64,000 bases of DNA, from positions 2,294,001 through 2,358,000 of the forward strand of contig OX940871.1 in the NCBI GenBank assembly GCA_954871525.1. Direction: 5' to 3'. Positions 61,646-64,000 of this stretch are shown piece by piece; the first letter of the stretch is position 1; each line of letters starts with the position of its first letter. The notes below the pieces were generated by a model. The model saw nothing but the letters and a program-made list of their open reading frames with translations. It ran no database searches and was not told where the DNA came from. The position numbers were made by a program, and so were the translations under genes. The DNA is from Parietaria judaica. Taxonomy: Eukaryota; Streptophyta; Magnoliopsida; Rosales; Urticaceae.

Positions 61646-62400
61646 GTTTCTTCTTTCTTTGCATGTTAACATTTCGCAAGATTGTCCATTATATTTATGC
61701 GTTAAAAATAAAAAATAAAAAATATCAACATATGTTTTATATATATAAGAGGATCTTATGATTTCAGTCTTGCTCGTTATCCAGACTAGCTAGACCAAGA
61801 ATATATTGTCAGTGCGCAACATATACATATGACCTACTCAAAATTATTTTTTTCAATTAACAACATGATATCAATTCATACGATTCAATACGTTTTACAA
61901 GAGTTAGAATTTCCCGTGAAAAGTTTAGTGCGTTCGGAAAAGAGAAATTGCTGCCAAAAACTAAAATTCACTATGAGCCGGAAGTTTAATCAGGGACGAA
62001 ATGCACAACCATACAAAGTTTAGGGGGCATTTTTCTAATTATAATATTACTATTTCCTTTGTTTTCAAAACATACCCTACACAATACACATACACGAGTA
62101 CAAGACTTTATATATAACCCTTCCTTTTTTGCTCTTACTACATACTCTCGTGGAGATGATCGCAATATTTCTCAGAGATATCTTGAAAACCAATCCACAA
62201 AAACAAATACAATAAATAAATTCATCACCCGATTTGCGTAAAACCCACTTGATTGCTCTCTCTCTCTTCTCTCTTCTCTTTCTCTCTCTCATGACTTGAA
62301 TTGTAAGTAAGAGAAGTATTTCTGTGAGCTCATAATAAATCTCGAGAAAGAGAGAGAGAGAGACTATTGTCTGTCTTCTTCGAAACTCGACTGTGGAAAG

Positions 62401-63965
62401 ATGGGACGACACTCGTGCTGCTTGAAGCAGAAGCTCAGGAAAGGCCTCTGGTCGCCCGAGGAAGACGAGAAGCTCTTCAACTACATCACCCGCTTCGGCG
62501 TCGGTTGCTGGAGCTCCGTCCCCAAGCTCGCCGGTAAATATACATATATATATATATATGTGTGTGTTTGTGTTTCTATACATGTTTATGTGTGTGTTCT
62601 GATGGGCTGTAATATTATCATATTATATATATATAGGTTTGCAGAGGTGTGGAAAGAGCTGCAGATTGCGGTGGATTAATTACCTGAGACCTGATTTGAA
62701 GAGAGGGATGTTCTCTCAGCAAGAAGAAGATCTCATCATCAGTCTCCATGAAGTTCTGGGCAACAGGTCATTACTTCAATATACTATATCTATATCTATA
62801 TATATATATACTCACATGGTGAGCTTAGCCTTAAATGGAAAACCGGCTATAAGTGATCAAGTGTTTGCACTAGCCGGTTTTTCTTTTCTTTTCCCGAGAA
62901 ACCCGAGAAAGGAAATGCGATTTCGGTATTTGGAAAGGTATAATGGAAGACGGGTATATGCGAAATGTTACCGCTTTAATATTTGGAAACAAAAAATAGA
63001 GACGGGTTGTATGTCAAATGTTTCCGCTTGTCAGTTTTTTTTTTCTACCGAGAAATCCGAGGGAAAATAAGTACATTCGATATATACATGATAATATTTT
63101 TGTTGATACTGAGATGGGATTTGTGAATGATTTCAGGTGGGCGCAGATTGCGGCGCAGTTGCCTGGGAGGACGGACAACGAGATCAAGAACTTCTGGAAC
63201 TCGTGCCTGAAGAAGAAGCTGATGAAGCAAGGGATCGACCCGTCGACGCACAAGCCAATGAGCGAGGCGGAATCGGGAAAAGATCACAAGCCCGTCAAGA
63301 GATTGTCGCCGGTGACGGACCAAACCAAGGACTCAGCGGCCCAGCAAACGGTTGGTCTTCCGAATGTCAATAATGTGTCGTCGCATGGCCCGGCTTTCCT
63401 CGTCTCCGACTCCCCGTACCTCGAGTCCGAACCGCCAATGTTGTTCTCAGAAGCTCCCAAAGATCACCACCAAAACTTCGTCAGCAACAACAATTCAATG
63501 CTCTCGTTCTTCGATCATCATCATCAGAATCAGAATCATCACTACGGGTCCAGCTACGCCGTCTCCAACGGCTCCGACCTCGTCTCGCAATTCTCGGCCG
63601 CCAATTCCTGCTTTGTCGTCAACGAGCAAACGACATTTTCAAAGGAGACGAACTCGAGCAACAGCTCGAACGTGAGCAACTACGCGGGGTATCAAATGAG
63701 CAACAACAACAACAACGACAACAATAATGGAACGACGGGATTCCCGTGGGAAAACGACAGCAAACTCGAGTCGTTTTTCCAGCAATTCCAAGCGAACATG
63801 ATCAACGGAAACATCGTAAAGACGGAGGAGATCGTCCGGACGAGCTCGTCTCCGTCGTGGCAAGCTCTTCAAAGCTCCGTCGATTTCAGCAGCTATAATC
63901 CGTTAACGTCGCTTTCGGGCGAGGATTTAACAGGTGCTAATTTTGATGTCTTCCACCACATATAA
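62401..63965 (+). CDS. R2R3-MYB transcription factor (MYB50/55/61/86-like clade)
   Basis: Three exons: 62401-62533, 62637-62766, 63137-63965; introns GT-AG with phases 1 and 2, the standard R2R3-MYB positions; 363 residues. A nuclear DNA-binding activator or repressor. The start [20 protein letters not shown] is typical of this clade. R2 covers about residues 14-65 with the [18 protein letters not shown] signature; R3 follows ([13 protein letters not shown] to [21 protein letters not shown]). After R3 comes [21 protein letters not shown], diagnostic of subgroup 13. The C-terminus is Ser/Asn/His-rich with poly-Asn runs and an acidic VKTEEIV motif, and probably holds the activation region. Members of this group act in lignin, seed-coat mucilage, root and stomatal control. 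A GA-rich leader (62345-62362) precedes the ATG. Intron 2 contains pairs of related 'ccgagaaa.ccgag' blocks. Confidence 0.95.
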
Positions 63966-64000
63966 AAATTATAAAATATATATTTAAAAAAAAAAAAGGA

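Overview
This is a nuclear genomic window from a flowering plant, most likely a eudicot. It holds spliced genes with GT-AG introns, plant-specific families (LOB-domain, R2R3-MYB), a plant class I histone deacetylase, and long AT-rich intergenic stretches full of microsatellites, MITEs and LTR-retrotransposon pieces. I cannot name the species. There is no bacterial-style operon, CRISPR array, rRNA or convincing tRNA.

Layout. 1-2.8 kb: AT-rich DNA with a short hAT-type MITE and a long fold-back element. 2.8-8.4 kb: a young Ty1/copia retrotransposon with 129/128-bp LTRs, a 5-bp target duplication, a tRNA-Met primer site and a full-length gag-pol frame broken by one amber stop. 8.4-13.8 kb: gene-free DNA with one hAT MITE. 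13.8-15.6 kb: a LOB-domain gene on the minus strand with a 5'UTR intron, plus a decayed copy of its 3' end. 15.8-27.7 kb: gene-poor; a CACTA MITE, a hAT-like element, the 3' end of a GC-rich LTR element carrying a GTCGAC-rich minisatellite, and a telomere-like duplication.

27.7-34.0 kb: three tandem minus-strand genes that I reconstructed by splicing. Each encodes a signal peptide, then a phase-1 intron, then a tail ending in a conserved SPPPP...Q..M...P motif. This looks like a small secreted peptide family that I do not recognise, and it is the main discovery candidate. 34.7-36.2 kb: a GC-rich LTR-like block. 37.0-38.1 kb: a two-exon spermidine-synthase-fold methyltransferase-like gene. 39.0-42.7 kb: a six-exon HDA6-type histone deacetylase whose C-terminus carries several SUMO-consensus-like sites. 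43.5-43.9 kb: a 5'-truncated LINE insertion with a 15-bp target duplication. 44-62 kb: gene-free, with two hAT MITEs, two LTR-like blocks, a palindromic MITE pair, a Mutator-type MITE and a second copy of the hAT family seen at the left end. 62.4-64.0 kb: a three-exon R2R3-MYB gene on the plus strand.

The host genes (LOB-type regulator, HDA6-type chromatin silencer, MYB regulator, putative plastid methyltransferase-like protein, secreted peptides) do not form an obvious shared pathway. The only functional cluster is the peptide array.
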